This document shows, one piece after another, positions 25,971-34,797 of a stretch of 57,977 bases of DNA. Both the position numbers and the translations under genes were made by a program. The stretch is from Balneolales bacterium (GTDB lineage Bacteria; Bacteroidota; Rhodothermia; Balneolales; Natronogracilivirgulaceae). Below the pieces are notes generated by a model. That model was given only the letters and a program-made list of their open reading frames with translations. It did no database searches and had not been told where the DNA came from. Location of the stretch: assembly GCA_007134845.1 (NCBI GenBank), contig SLKA01000095.1, positions 1 to 57,977 on the forward strand, read 5' to 3'. Positions within the stretch are counted from its first letter, which is position 1, and the number at the start of each line of letters is the position of its first letter.

Positions 25971-27122
25971 TCACAATAACAGCATCGCATCACCGAAGGA
26001 GTAAAACCGGTACTCTTCGCGGATGGCGTGCTTGTAGATGCGGTGCATTTCATCGATGCCGATGAAGGCGGCGATCATCATAAGCAGGGTGCTTTTTGGC
26101 AGATGGAAGTTGGTAATCAGGGAATCGACAGCACGGAAGCAGTAGCCCGGTGTAATGAAGATATCGGTGTCGCCTTCGCAGGCTTTGAAATTGCGAAAAG
26201 GGAGGGTGTTTGCCATATCAGCAACAGCGTGGCCGCTTACGCCAGGATGACTCTGAGCTGCCGATTCAAGCACTCGGGCACTGGTGGTGCCAACAGCGGT
26301 GATGTGCCGGGCATGCTGAAGGTTGTCGGCCGCTTCTCTGCTGATCTGATACCATTCGGAATGCATTTTGTGCTCACTGATTTTCTCTGTTTTGACGGGA
26401 GCGAAGGTTCCCAGTCCGACATGAAGCGTCAACTCCACTTTCCCGATGGATTTACGGGATAATTCATCAAAAATGCGGTTGGTGAAATGGAGTCCGGCCG
26501 TGGGTGCCGCCTTGCTGCCGTCATCTTTTGCGTACACGGTTTGATAGCGATCTGAAAGTGCTTCATCCGGACGGATATAAGGTGGAAACGGTGTCCGCCG
26601 GTAAGGGTCGAAAACGGGATCGTTGACGGGGTAGTTGAAACACAGGGTGCGCAGACCGTCCTTGGCAATGTTTAACACCTCAGCACGGATTGGCTCTGAT
26701 TTTCCGGTTCCGGTCGATTTTGAAGATTGTGTTGTGTCAGACGGGCCGGCAGCATTGGAATTTCCGGCAGAATGGGAGGCGTGACTCGCGGAAGCAAGTT
26801 CAACTGTTCGCCCGGATTTGAACACTTTGCCAGGGCGGATCATCGCTTCGACAGTAAGGGGATCAATCACGCGAGTAACAAACACCTCTTTATTTCCGAA
26901 TAGCAGCCGCGCCTTCTCCACACGGGAATTGTTGATTACCAGCACGGAGCTATCCGGTAAATACTTCGGCAGATTGTAGAAAAAATCATCGGTGATGGTC
27001 CGATCGGACCGATTATAGACCAGCAGGCGTGAATGATCCCTTGGTACGGCAGGTTTCTGCGCAATCAGTGAGTCGGGAAGATGATAATCAAAGTCGGAAA
27101 GAGAGAAATTTTGATTGGACAT
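25971..27122 (-). CDS. queA: tRNA preQ1(34) S-adenosylmethionine ribosyltransferase-isomerase with inserted Ser/Gly/Thr-rich linker
   Basis: It transfers and rearranges the ribosyl part of SAM onto preQ1 in tRNA wobble position 34, giving epoxyqueuosine. Conserved blocks are 'FDYHLPDSLIAQKP' at residues 11-24, 'NNSRVEKARL' near 64, 'TAGLHFT' near 205, 'LHVGLGTF' near 232, and 'FHLPKSTLLMM' near 340. Residues 110-144 form an unstructured insert (SASHASHSAGNS..., 26691-26795) between the two halves of the fold, absent from typical QueA of about 345 residues. The conserved blocks are intact, so it is probably active. Adjacent genes are unrelated to queuosine. Confidence 0.94.
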   Translation of the reverse strand: MSNQNFSLSDFDYHLPDSLIAQKPAVPRDHSRLLVYNRSDRTITDDFFYNLPKYLPDSSVLVINNSRVEKARLLFGNKEVFVTRVIDPLTVEAMIRPGKVFKSGRTVELASASHASHSAGNSNAAGPSDTTQSSKSTGTGKSEPIRAEVLNIAKDGLRTLCFNYPVNDPVFDPYRRTPFPPYIRPDEALSDRYQTVYAKDDGSKAAPTAGLHFTNRIFDELSRKSIGKVELTLHVGLGTFAPVKTEKISEHKMHSEWYQISREAADNLQHARHITAVGTTSARVLESAAQSHPGVSGHAVADMANTLPFRNFKACEGDTDIFITPGYCFRAVDSLITNFHLPKSTLLMMIAAFIGIDEMHRIYKHAIREEYRFYSFGDAMLLL

Positions 27123-27186
27123 TCGTTATTTTTGAACGCAATTGAACGCATGAAGGGACCGAAAAACTGAAAAATACCCAATTCCA

Positions 27187-27489
27187 ATGATTTTACACTC
27201 TGTATTTTTTTATCTCAACGACAAAGCCGCAATTGACACTGCGGAAAACATGAAAACGGAAATATTGTCTGACCTTGCACATATTGAAGCGGTTCGGGAA
27301 TTCTGGGCTGGTCCGCCTGAAGGCATTGAACGCGATGTTGTGGACAACGACTATGCAATGAGCCTGCACGCATTATTTGAAGATAAGAGCGCACTGCAGG
27401 CGTATCAGACAGACAAACTACATGTTGCATTCGTGGATAAGTACAAGCCGTTTTTTAAACGCATACGTGTCTTCGACACGCGGGTTTGA
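27187..27489 (+). CDS. Dabb-family stress-responsive alpha/beta-barrel protein
   Basis: A 100-residue ferredoxin-like-fold protein beginning 'MILHSVFFYLND', with 'VREFWAGPPEGIERDVVDNDYAMSLHALFED' in the family pattern and ending 'HVAFVDKYKPFFKRIRVFD'. Dabb proteins form dimeric alpha/beta barrels; some are enzymes, most are uncharacterised. It is divergent from queA over 64 nt and convergent with the MFS gene, with the 13-bp tandem array starting 33 nt after its stop. Confidence 0.85.
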   Translation: MILHSVFFYLNDKAAIDTAENMKTEILSDLAHIEAVREFWAGPPEGIERDVVDNDYAMSLHALFEDKSALQAYQTDKLHVAFVDKYKPFFKRIRVFDTRV

Positions 27490-27522
27490 AGCGGTTGCCT
27501 GGAGCATGCCGGATGATTGGCG

Positions 27523-27626
27523 ACGCCTCGTCAGAATGCCTTGGCAGGACGCCACGTAAGGATGCCACGTAAGGATGCCACGTAAGGATGCCACGTAAGG
27601 ACGCCACGTCAGGATGCCTTGGCAGT
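27523..27626. repeat. 13-bp tandem array, eight units
   Basis: Eight consecutive 13-nt units of the form A(T/C)GCC(A/T)CGT(A/C)AGG start at 27523, 27536, 27549, 27562, 27575, 27588, 27601 and 27614. Units 4-6 are identical. The outer units 2 and 8 share a different core, ATGCCTTGGCAG, so the array is nearly mirror-ordered by unit type. Its last 18 nt include the stop codon and last five residues (TAKAS) of the MFS gene on the minus strand. Confidence 0.92.
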
Positions 27627-29369
27627 GAGCTCGGGATCATCCACATCATCCACCAGAAAAGTGAGGCCTGCCGCGAGAATCCAGGTGCCACCGCCCAGTA
27701 TCAAAGCAAAAATCGCCTGTCCGTCGAAAATAGTGCCGACGATAAAGCCGAGTATGGAAGCTGCAAGTATCTGGGGCAATACGATGAAGAAATTGAAGAT
27801 TCCCATGTAGACCCCCATTTTTGCCGCCGGCAGGGATCCTGCCAGAATAGCATAGGGCATCGATAATATACTTGCCCAGGCCAGGCCGACACCGACCATG
27901 GCCACCAGAATCATCATTGGATTGACGATGAAGTATATGGAGATCAATCCGAGGGCACCTGCTACGAGCGCAATGGCATGAGTGATTTTCCTATTGGTGA
28001 AACCGGCCAGCACCGGTAGCAGGAAGGCGACAAGAGCGGCAAATCCATTGTAAATACCAAAAGAGACGCCGACCCAGTCGGCACCCTCATTATACTCTTT
28101 TTCAATATGACGCAATGTTTCATGGGTGCCCTCCGACAAATCTACCCGGCCTTCCTCAAGAAAGAAATTCACCACCCGCATGCTAGCGGTTACATTGGAC
28201 TGACCTGCTTCGATCTGAGCCTGGTAGGTATCCAGATCCCGTTGTACACGACCGAATCGTTCGTACCAATCTGCATCGGTCCGGGTCTCAAGTATGCGTC
28301 CGGCTTCTGTAAGCTCGGCGACTTCTACTGCATCCAGTCGCATATCATAGATATGGCTGGTGACAGCCGAGGTGGTGTAAATCCACATGGCAAACAGGGC
28401 AAACCACGAAAAGAACTGTACCACCGCAAGCTGCTTCATAGTCTTCGGCATCAGATATAGATCGTCGAAAACAACCACGAGTCCGTTACGGCTGCCCTTG
28501 CGCTGCAGGAGTCCGGCCACCACGAGAACCAGTCCGATGGCAGCAATACCGATGGTCAGGATATACAGCTCTTCCGCGAAACCGCGGGCATAGACGATGG
28601 CGGACATCAGCAATCCGAAAATGATCAAAAACGGGCCATGCTTCATTTTTGTGCCGGCCATTTCCTCTTGGGGCACATCGGGCTTCACAATTTTCTGATC
28701 GATGCCGTGCTCTGCTTTTTCCGCCTCTTCGAAAGCTTTCAGTTCTTCCGGACTGTATTCTTTTGTTCTGATGATGGTCCACATGACTGCAAGGAAGAAG
28801 ATGGCACCGCCGAAATAGAATGAAAACTTCACGGAGTCAGGTATCATGCCTTCTGGTGCCACATTGGATATGCCGAACCAGTTGGTCATGATATACGGCA
28901 GGAATGATCCGACAAATGCAGCGGTCCCGATAAAAAAGGACTGCATGGCAAAACCTTTTGTTCGCTGTTCGGAGGGGAGCATGTCGCCGACAAATGCCCG
29001 GAATGGCTCCATGGTGATGTTGATCGAAGCATCCAGGACCCATAGCATACCTGCTGCAATCCACAAGTAGGGAGAGTTGGGCATGATCAGCAGTGCAAGG
29101 GAGGCGCAGATTGCCCCGACAAGAAAAAACGGCCGCCGGCGCCCAAAACGGTTCCAGGTGTTGTCACTCAGATACCCGACAATAGGCTGGACAATCAGTC
29201 CGGTAACCGGAGCGGCGATCCACAGAATAGGGATTTGCGACACATCAGCGCCGAGTGTTTCGAAAATCCGGCTGACATTAGCGTTTTGAAGGGCAAATCC
29301 AAATTGTATTCCAAGAAATCCGAAACTCATGTTCCAGATTTGCCAGAAAGATAGACGGGGCTTCTTCAT
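27609..29369 (-). CDS. MFS transporter, SLC45/GPH-like sugar transporter
   Basis: A 586-residue inner-membrane transporter with about 12 hydrophobic helices. The 'GYLSDNTWNRFGRRRPFFLVG' loop between helices 2 and 3 and 'FRAFVGDMLPSEQRTKGFAMQ' are typical of the SLC45/SUT-like sugar:H+ symporters, so sucrose or maltose-type sugars are plausible substrates (inference). A hydrophilic loop of about 85 residues between helices 7 and 8 (residues 355-440, rich in Glu and Asp) is a lineage feature. The stop codon lies inside the 13-bp tandem array. The gene follows dxs on the same strand after 179 nt, likely with its own promoter. Confidence 0.85.
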   Translation of the reverse strand: MKKPRLSFWQIWNMSFGFLGIQFGFALQNANVSRIFETLGADVSQIPILWIAAPVTGLIVQPIVGYLSDNTWNRFGRRRPFFLVGAICASLALLIMPNSPYLWIAAGMLWVLDASINITMEPFRAFVGDMLPSEQRTKGFAMQSFFIGTAAFVGSFLPYIMTNWFGISNVAPEGMIPDSVKFSFYFGGAIFFLAVMWTIIRTKEYSPEELKAFEEAEKAEHGIDQKIVKPDVPQEEMAGTKMKHGPFLIIFGLLMSAIVYARGFAEELYILTIGIAAIGLVLVVAGLLQRKGSRNGLVVVFDDLYLMPKTMKQLAVVQFFSWFALFAMWIYTTSAVTSHIYDMRLDAVEVAELTEAGRILETRTDADWYERFGRVQRDLDTYQAQIEAGQSNVTASMRVVNFFLEEGRVDLSEGTHETLRHIEKEYNEGADWVGVSFGIYNGFAALVAFLLPVLAGFTNRKITHAIALVAGALGLISIYFIVNPMMILVAMVGVGLAWASILSMPYAILAGSLPAAKMGVYMGIFNFFIVLPQILAASILGFIVGTIFDGQAIFALILGGGTWILAAGLTFLVDDVDDPELTAKAS

Positions 29370-29548
29370 CGTTTATTTTGGCTTAGAACCCTGTTGGAAA
29401 GATTGTCTGAAGCAGAAATGTAAGGGCTTTCATTGCTTCGGTCGCACAAGGTAGCAAACTCTTTTCCGAAAAGAAACAGGAAGCCGTCATGAAAGTGGCT
29501 TTCACAGGTGAAAGATTCACACTGGGAAATCAATAGCGGTCTGCAAGT

Positions 29549-31480
29549 TCAGACTTCGGCGCTGACAGGTAGTTTTTTTATCAATTTCATGACTTCGGAT
29601 ACGATACCATCTGAATCCAGGCCCAATTCGTGATGCAGCTCCTGCTGTGTACCGTGCTCAACCACGGTATCTGGCACACCCATGATCTTCATGACAGGAC
29701 GTTTTTCCTGCTCTATGTAATATTCAGCTACTGCCGAACCGAATCCACCCAGACGTGCGGCATCTTCGATGGTAATAACATAGTCGTAGCGGAGTGCGAT
29801 AAGATCGAGCATATCCGTATCCAGTGGTTTTGCGAAGCGCATATCGTAATGTCCTGCAGAGATTCCGAGCCGGAGCAGCTGCTCTCTTGCTCCGGCGACA
29901 TACTTGCCGATGGTTCCGAAACTGAGAATGGCAATATCATCACCCTCTTTAATCATCCTGCCGGTACCCGGTGTGATGTATTTGTACTCGCTGCTGAGTT
30001 CCATGCCGGTAGACTCTCCCCGCGGGTAGCGGATGGCGAAGGCGCCATCCTCATAGCGTGATGCTGTGTAGAGCATGTTTCGCAGATCCCCTTCATGCAT
30101 AGGTGCGGCCACCACCATATTTGGGAGACAGCGCATGCAGGCGATATCATATAGGCCGTGATGGGTAGGACCGTCAGCTCCGGAAACACCGGCGCGGTCC
30201 ATGCTGAAAACAACAGGCAGCTTCTGGATGGCTACGTCGTGCACCACCTGATCGTATCCGCGCTGAAGAAAAGTGGAGTAAATGGCAACAAATGGTTTCA
30301 GGCCCTGGGTGGCAAGGCCGGCCGCAAATGTAACCGCGTGCTGTTCGGCAATACCGACATCAAAGGCCCGATCCGGCAACTCTTCCATCATTTTCAGTAT
30401 GCTGGTTCCGCTGGGCATCGCTGCTGTAATACCGACCAGTTTCGGATTTATTCTAGCCAGGTCGATAAGGGTGTCGGCAAAGATGTCCTGATATTTCGGG
30501 ACGGGCTTTGTTTCGGTTCTTCTGGCCAGAGCGTTTCCGGTAAGCTTGTCGAAAGGTCCTCCGGAAGCGTGCCACTTAACCTGATCACGCTCTGCCGGGG
30601 CAAATCCTTTACCTTTGACGGTAACCACATGCAACAGTTTCGGTCCGCCCACATTTTTGAGGTCACGGAGCTGGCGGGTCAGGTTATTGACGTTGTGTCC
30701 GTCAACCGGACCGTAATATTTAAATCCGAGCGAGCGGAAAAGCGAACCTGGCGTGAGTGCACTGGTGAGAGCCGATTCCAGCCGGGACGCCATTTTTCGC
30801 ATTTTATCACCTGCTCCCTTGAAATAACCCAGCATGTCGTAGAGATCATCCCGCATCTTGTTGAAGGTCTGGGAAGTGGTAATATCGGCGAGATACTCGT
30901 TGAGAGCGCCGACATTGGGATCGATGGACATGCGATTGTCATTCAGAATGACGAGAATATCACTGTTTTGTACGCCGGCGTTGTTCAGTCCTTCAAATGC
31001 GAGACCGGCGGTCATGGCGCCGTCGCCGATAACGACAACAACCTGCTGATCTTTTTTGAGGAGATCCCGCGCAACTGACATGCCGAGTCCGGCCGATATG
31101 GAGGTGCTGGAGTGTCCCACCCCGAATGTGTCGTAACGACTCTCGGTTCGTTTCGGAAAGCCCGACAGGCCCAGATGCTTGCGATTTGTATGGAAATTAT
31201 CCCGGCGGCCGGTGAAGATTTTGTGACCGTAGGCCTGATGCCCGACATCCCAGACCAGCAGATCGTCCGGCGTGTTGTAGACATAGTGCAATGCTGTTGT
31301 GAGTTCGACCACACCGAGACTTGCTCCGAAATGTCCGCCGTGAACGGAGACAATGTCGATGATATAATCGCGCAGTTCCTGACAAACACTTGGAAGCTGT
31401 TCGGCTGACAGTTTTTTAAGATCATCCGGACTGTTGATCTTTGCAAGAAGAGGTCCGGGAACCACCGGTATTTTCTCCAT
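29549..31480 (-). CDS. dxs: 1-deoxy-D-xylulose-5-phosphate synthase
   Basis: It condenses pyruvate and glyceraldehyde-3-phosphate with thiamine diphosphate, the first step of the MEP isoprenoid pathway that feeds carotenoids and quinones. Seen are 'VWDVGHQAYGHKI' near residue 79, the ThDP motif 'GDGAMTAGLAFEGLNNAG' region near 151, 'RAGVSGADGPTHHG' near 425, and the C-terminal transketolase domain. The length of 643 residues is standard. It directly follows xseB (1 nt gap), a pairing common in many bacteria. Confidence 0.97.
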   Translation of the reverse strand: MEKIPVVPGPLLAKINSPDDLKKLSAEQLPSVCQELRDYIIDIVSVHGGHFGASLGVVELTTALHYVYNTPDDLLVWDVGHQAYGHKIFTGRRDNFHTNRKHLGLSGFPKRTESRYDTFGVGHSSTSISAGLGMSVARDLLKKDQQVVVVIGDGAMTAGLAFEGLNNAGVQNSDILVILNDNRMSIDPNVGALNEYLADITTSQTFNKMRDDLYDMLGYFKGAGDKMRKMASRLESALTSALTPGSLFRSLGFKYYGPVDGHNVNNLTRQLRDLKNVGGPKLLHVVTVKGKGFAPAERDQVKWHASGGPFDKLTGNALARRTETKPVPKYQDIFADTLIDLARINPKLVGITAAMPSGTSILKMMEELPDRAFDVGIAEQHAVTFAAGLATQGLKPFVAIYSTFLQRGYDQVVHDVAIQKLPVVFSMDRAGVSGADGPTHHGLYDIACMRCLPNMVVAAPMHEGDLRNMLYTASRYEDGAFAIRYPRGESTGMELSSEYKYITPGTGRMIKEGDDIAILSFGTIGKYVAGAREQLLRLGISAGHYDMRFAKPLDTDMLDLIALRYDYVITIEDAARLGGFGSAVAEYYIEQEKRPVMKIMGVPDTVVEHGTQQELHHELGLDSDGIVSEVMKLIKKLPVSAEV

Positions 31481-31481
31481 A

Positions 31482-31694
31482 TTACTGATTATCTTTGCGA
31501 GTGACTTGGTCTATACGAAGTTCTGCTTCCTCAAGCTTTTTCGAGCACATTCTGGATAATTTCATTCCTTCCTCATAGAGCGCAATAGCTTTATCCAGTG
31601 GGACGTCATCGGTCTCAAGCTCTCTGAGTACCTCTGACAGTCTCTCTAAAGCCAGTTCAAATTCGAATCGTTCCTTTTCTTCTTTTTTTGTCAT
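31482..31694 (-). CDS. xseB: Exodeoxyribonuclease VII small subunit
   Basis: A 70-residue coiled-coil protein with the XseB pattern 'FELALERLSEVLRELE' and 'LDKAIALYEEGMKLSRMCSKKLEEAE'. It binds XseA to form the single-strand exonuclease VII. ATG 31694 is chosen over a TTG 27 nt upstream. It is cotranscribed with dxs. The large subunit gene xseA is not in the window. Confidence 0.92.
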   Translation of the reverse strand: MTKKEEKERFEFELALERLSEVLRELETDDVPLDKAIALYEEGMKLSRMCSKKLEEAELRIDQVTRKDNQ

Positions 31695-31889
31695 GGAAAA
31701 GCACCGGTTGTTTAGAGTCAACTATGCAAAGTAAACAAAAAACAGCTTTTAATATGGTCAAATTGAGAGATAGTGCTGTATATAAAATGATTTCAGCAGG
31801 TTCTGCCGGGGAATCTTACGCAGTTATTCCAGCAATAACCGGCAGGTGCAGTTGAGTGGTGTTTTTGTTATTATAACTGATTAAGGGTA

Positions 31890-32672
31890 TTGCCGGATGA
31901 AATTCGGTTGGCCCGCCATTTTATAATTAACGAAAATATTTTGCTGCATCAACACATTATTCATTTCATACGTGACTGGAAAAAAACCGGAGCCCTCATG
32001 CCCAGTTCCAGATATCTGGCCAGGGACGCAGTGCGCCTTGTAGTTGAGCGGCTTGAAAAAAAACAGCGCGATCCCCTGTCGATCCTTGAGCTGGGTCCGG
32101 GTACGGGTATTTTTACCGAGCGAATTCTGCCGAACCTCAAAAAAGGGGATCATTTTGATGTCGTCGAGCTGAATACCTACTTTTATAATATTTTGCATCG
32201 GCGATTTCGGTTCAATGGGGAAGTGAAACTGCACCACAATGACTTTTTAAAATTTCAGCCTGACCGTAAGTACGATTTTGTGATATCGAGTCTCCCGTAT
32301 GAGAGGATTCCGATGCTGGTAACCCGGAAGATGTGGAAGCGAAAATTGTCGTTTTGCAAGCCTGGCTCCTACATCATCTACTACAAGTATGTGAACTTCA
32401 ATCACTTTCGAAGCCGGTTTGAAAAGCAGCTGGTTCGGGACTATTGTTTTGATGAAAAAATCATTTTTTTGAACATGCCTCCGGCGCGACTTTTTACGCT
32501 GAAAATCAATGATCCGGAGGAGTGCAGTGCGGTTTTTAAGGACAGTCCTGTAATTAAGACCCCTGCAGCACAAAAAGGGAATCATCGCAACGGCACCCCT
32601 CTGCATGCAACGGTTAGGGCATCGGGCCGGCCGGGACGCTCAAGCCGTCCCTGGTACAAAAACGGCAGGTAG
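31890..32672 (+). CDS. Class I SAM-dependent methyltransferase, PmtA-like
   Basis: The entry 'FIRDWKKTGALMPSSRYLARDAV' (in short form GALMPSSRYLA, about residues 36-46) is typical of PmtA-type phospholipid N-methyltransferases and rRNA dimethylase-like relatives. It is followed by the SAM motif 'ILELGPGTGIFTERIL' near residue 66 and 'DFVISSLPYERIP' near 130. The last 50 residues are basic and low in complexity. The likely start is TTG 31890, since no ATG lies before the conserved GALMPSS block; this lowers certainty of the N-terminus. A role in methylating phosphatidylethanolamine is possible but not shown. It is divergent from xseB over 195 nt. Confidence 0.78.
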   Translation: MPDEIRLARHFIINENILLHQHIIHFIRDWKKTGALMPSSRYLARDAVRLVVERLEKKQRDPLSILELGPGTGIFTERILPNLKKGDHFDVVELNTYFYNILHRRFRFNGEVKLHHNDFLKFQPDRKYDFVISSLPYERIPMLVTRKMWKRKLSFCKPGSYIIYYKYVNFNHFRSRFEKQLVRDYCFDEKIIFLNMPPARLFTLKINDPEECSAVFKDSPVIKTPAAQKGNHRNGTPLHATVRASGRPGRSSRPWYKNGR

Positions 32673-32690
32673 CGCGACCGGCAATGGCAT

Positions 32691-33452
32691 TCAAAAGTCG
32701 GCAAAAATTTCATCAGAGTTTTCCCGGATCCATTTTTTAGCCTCCCTTACATCGGGATAGTAGTTTTTCACTGTTTCCCAGAACGCCCTGCTGTGATTGA
32801 AATGCTGCAGATGGCACAGTTCGTGTATGATAATGTAATCCATGATGGCTGCCGGACATTTTATAAGGCGCCAGTTTAATGAAATGGTTCCGCGAGTGGA
32901 GCAGCTGCCCCATTTTGTGCGCTGGTTACGGACAGTCAGGCGGGATGGCCGGAAGGGAATCTGGTCTGACCAGTAGTTGAAACGGTCGTGAATCTCGCGC
33001 CTGGCAAGTGCCCGGCAGAATGTTGCCACAAGGTCAGGTCCGGGAGCCGGGGAGTGATTATCATCCTGTGATAATGGATTAAATCGAAAAACAACGGCAT
33101 GATCATGTTCAACAAGGCCGGGTTTGCGCAGCCCGGGAACAGGAAAGTCATATAGCGGCTTTCTCTCTCCCCGAAGCAGTATTGTGCCTTGCGTCTGTTT
33201 TTGTTTCCGCTTCAGTTTTTCCGCCCGGTCACGCTTGCGGCGGATGGAATTCTCGATCCACTCCCTTTTTTCCTCCAGAAACTGCAGAAGGCGCTTTTGT
33301 GAGAGTGATGCCGGACCGGAAACGACAATGGCTTTATCCTTGATGCGTATTCGCATGGTTCGTTGCCGTTTGCGCTGCACAATACTGACCGGCGGCAGGT
33401 CATCAACCCATCCGGAAAAGCAATCAAAAATCAAAGTGTATTGTTTGTCCAT
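32691..33452 (-). CDS. YgjP-like (UPF0758/DUF45, M48-related) zinc metallopeptidase
   Basis: The C-terminal 'RTKWGSCSTRGTISLNWRLI' region and 'IIIHELCHLQHFNHSRAFW' contain the HExxH zinc motif (HELCH) and the downstream ligand of the DUF45/YgjP family (SprT-like fold). The N-terminal half, with 'RKRQRTMRIRIKDKAIVVSGP', is the family's beta domain. The length of 253 residues is standard. It is cytoplasmic and its substrate is unknown. It is convergent with the methyltransferase gene with an 18-nt gap. Confidence 0.88.
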   Translation of the reverse strand: MDKQYTLIFDCFSGWVDDLPPVSIVQRKRQRTMRIRIKDKAIVVSGPASLSQKRLLQFLEEKREWIENSIRRKRDRAEKLKRKQKQTQGTILLRGERKPLYDFPVPGLRKPGLVEHDHAVVFRFNPLSQDDNHSPAPGPDLVATFCRALARREIHDRFNYWSDQIPFRPSRLTVRNQRTKWGSCSTRGTISLNWRLIKCPAAIMDYIIIHELCHLQHFNHSRAFWETVKNYYPDVREAKKWIRENSDEIFADF

Positions 33453-33507
33453 TCCAGAGTCAGCGGGGTTTCAATAGTTATTTCAAAAAAAAGATAATTA
33501 AAGCAGA

Positions 33508-34797
33508 TCATTCAAGATGATGTGTCCGAAGGGCCTCTCTGGCCAGTTTGACATGGGGATGATCGATATCGGGTGTTGCGGCCCTGCTGAAGTAGAAGCG
33601 AGCCATATCACGCTGACCTTTTCGAATGCTCAGTTGTCCAAGATAATACAGGGAGGTGATGAGATTGTTGCGTTCGGCAAATGGTGTCAGTTTTTCAGCA
33701 TGTTCCAGAGCCTGTAGAAAGTCGGTTTTCGCTGCATCATGGTCGTGCCGATGGTAGAAATGGATCAGGCCCCGGATCGTAAACAGATCCTCCCGCAAGG
33801 TGAGCGCTTCATGTGTGCCGGGCTCAAAATGATGGTCGAGGCTTTCCTGAATGGCCGTCAATGCATCATCAAGGCGGTTGAGCTCGAACAAGGACCGGAT
33901 ATAGAGCCTGCGGTAGTAGCTGTTGTCTGGATAGCGGTGATACAGATCGCTTAGATAGCCAAGTGCCTGGTCGGGCTCCTTTTCGTAATGAAGATAGATG
34001 TGTCCAAGGAAGTACGTAGCTTCGGGCTCAACAAATATGCTGCTGTCGGCCGCCTCTTTGAGCCGCGACAATCCCTCCTGTCGATCGCCGGCAGGAAGCA
34101 TCCATCTTAGTGGTCGCGCAATCGTATACTCATCCACCAGGAAAGCGGAAAAATAGCGGTACATACCGGTACCGAACTTCAGGTCGGGCAGATGAGAATG
34201 CGTTTTTTCAATCTGGGAAAAATCGCGCAGGGCCCGTCTGGCATTGCGAAAACTGCGGTACCATCGATATCGGTTGGAGTAGTAGCGGGCGATCTGCCCA
34301 TGAATGACCGAACGGATGATGAGTGCATCAGGATGGTCCGGGTCGGAACGTAACATTTCATCACAATATGTCACAACACGTTCTGCTGCAGATAGAAAAG
34401 CATCATCATATGATGTGTTCTCGAGGTCGATCAGGATTGGCCACCAGGCGTCCAGGGCAACCCAGAGCAGCCAAATGGGATGATCGGGATGAGCCTGCTT
34501 CCACCCGGCCAGGTGATCAAGCGAGGCATTGTATTCCCGGTTGTAGAGAAGCTCAATCGCCTCGCGTGTGTCCCTGATGAAGTCATCATTCAGAATCAAT
34601 GATGGAGGCGCGGCAGTAACAGGTGCATGTGAGGCTGATGTCACAGATGGCAATTCAGATGACAAATCAAGTGACCATGCGATTGACGGGAGTCCGGAGG
34701 ATGAAGCGGTGGGTGTCCAGGACAAAATGGCCGGAACCAACAGCACGATGACGGGGAGGATATGACAGAACGGAAGGCGCATCACCGGCAGGAGCAT
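33508..34797 (-). CDS. TPR-repeat exported protein
   Basis: A signal peptide (hydrophobic residues 12-27 ending near 'SSSG') and a Ser/Ala/Pro-rich linker (30-70) precede an all-helical body of TPR-like repeats from about residue 80 to the end; examples are 'GLSRLKEAADSSIFVEPEATYFLGHIYLHY' in parts and 'LITSLYYLGQLSIRKGQRDMARFYFSRA'. It is probably periplasmic and acts as a protein-protein scaffold; its partner is unknown. Its ATG directly abuts the rluB stop (TGA then ATG), so it is likely translated in coupling with rluB. Confidence 0.75.
   Translation of the reverse strand: MLLPVMRLPFCHILPVIVLLVPAILSWTPTASSSGLPSIAWSLDLSSELPSVTSASHAPVTAAPPSLILNDDFIRDTREAIELLYNREYNASLDHLAGWKQAHPDHPIWLLWVALDAWWPILIDLENTSYDDAFLSAAERVVTYCDEMLRSDPDHPDALIIRSVIHGQIARYYSNRYRWYRSFRNARRALRDFSQIEKTHSHLPDLKFGTGMYRYFSAFLVDEYTIARPLRWMLPAGDRQEGLSRLKEAADSSIFVEPEATYFLGHIYLHYEKEPDQALGYLSDLYHRYPDNSYYRRLYIRSLFELNRLDDALTAIQESLDHHFEPGTHEALTLREDLFTIRGLIHFYHRHDHDAAKTDFLQALEHAEKLTPFAERNNLITSLYYLGQLSIRKGQRDMARFYFSRAATPDIDHPHVKLAREALRTHHLE

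Noticed and set aside
27523-27626. CRISPR array
   Set aside because: Units are 13 bp and directly adjacent with no spacers; no cas genes are present.
30158-31078. Open frame of 306 codons on the plus strand within dxs
   Set aside because: It is antisense to dxs, with no recognisable domains or ribosome binding site.
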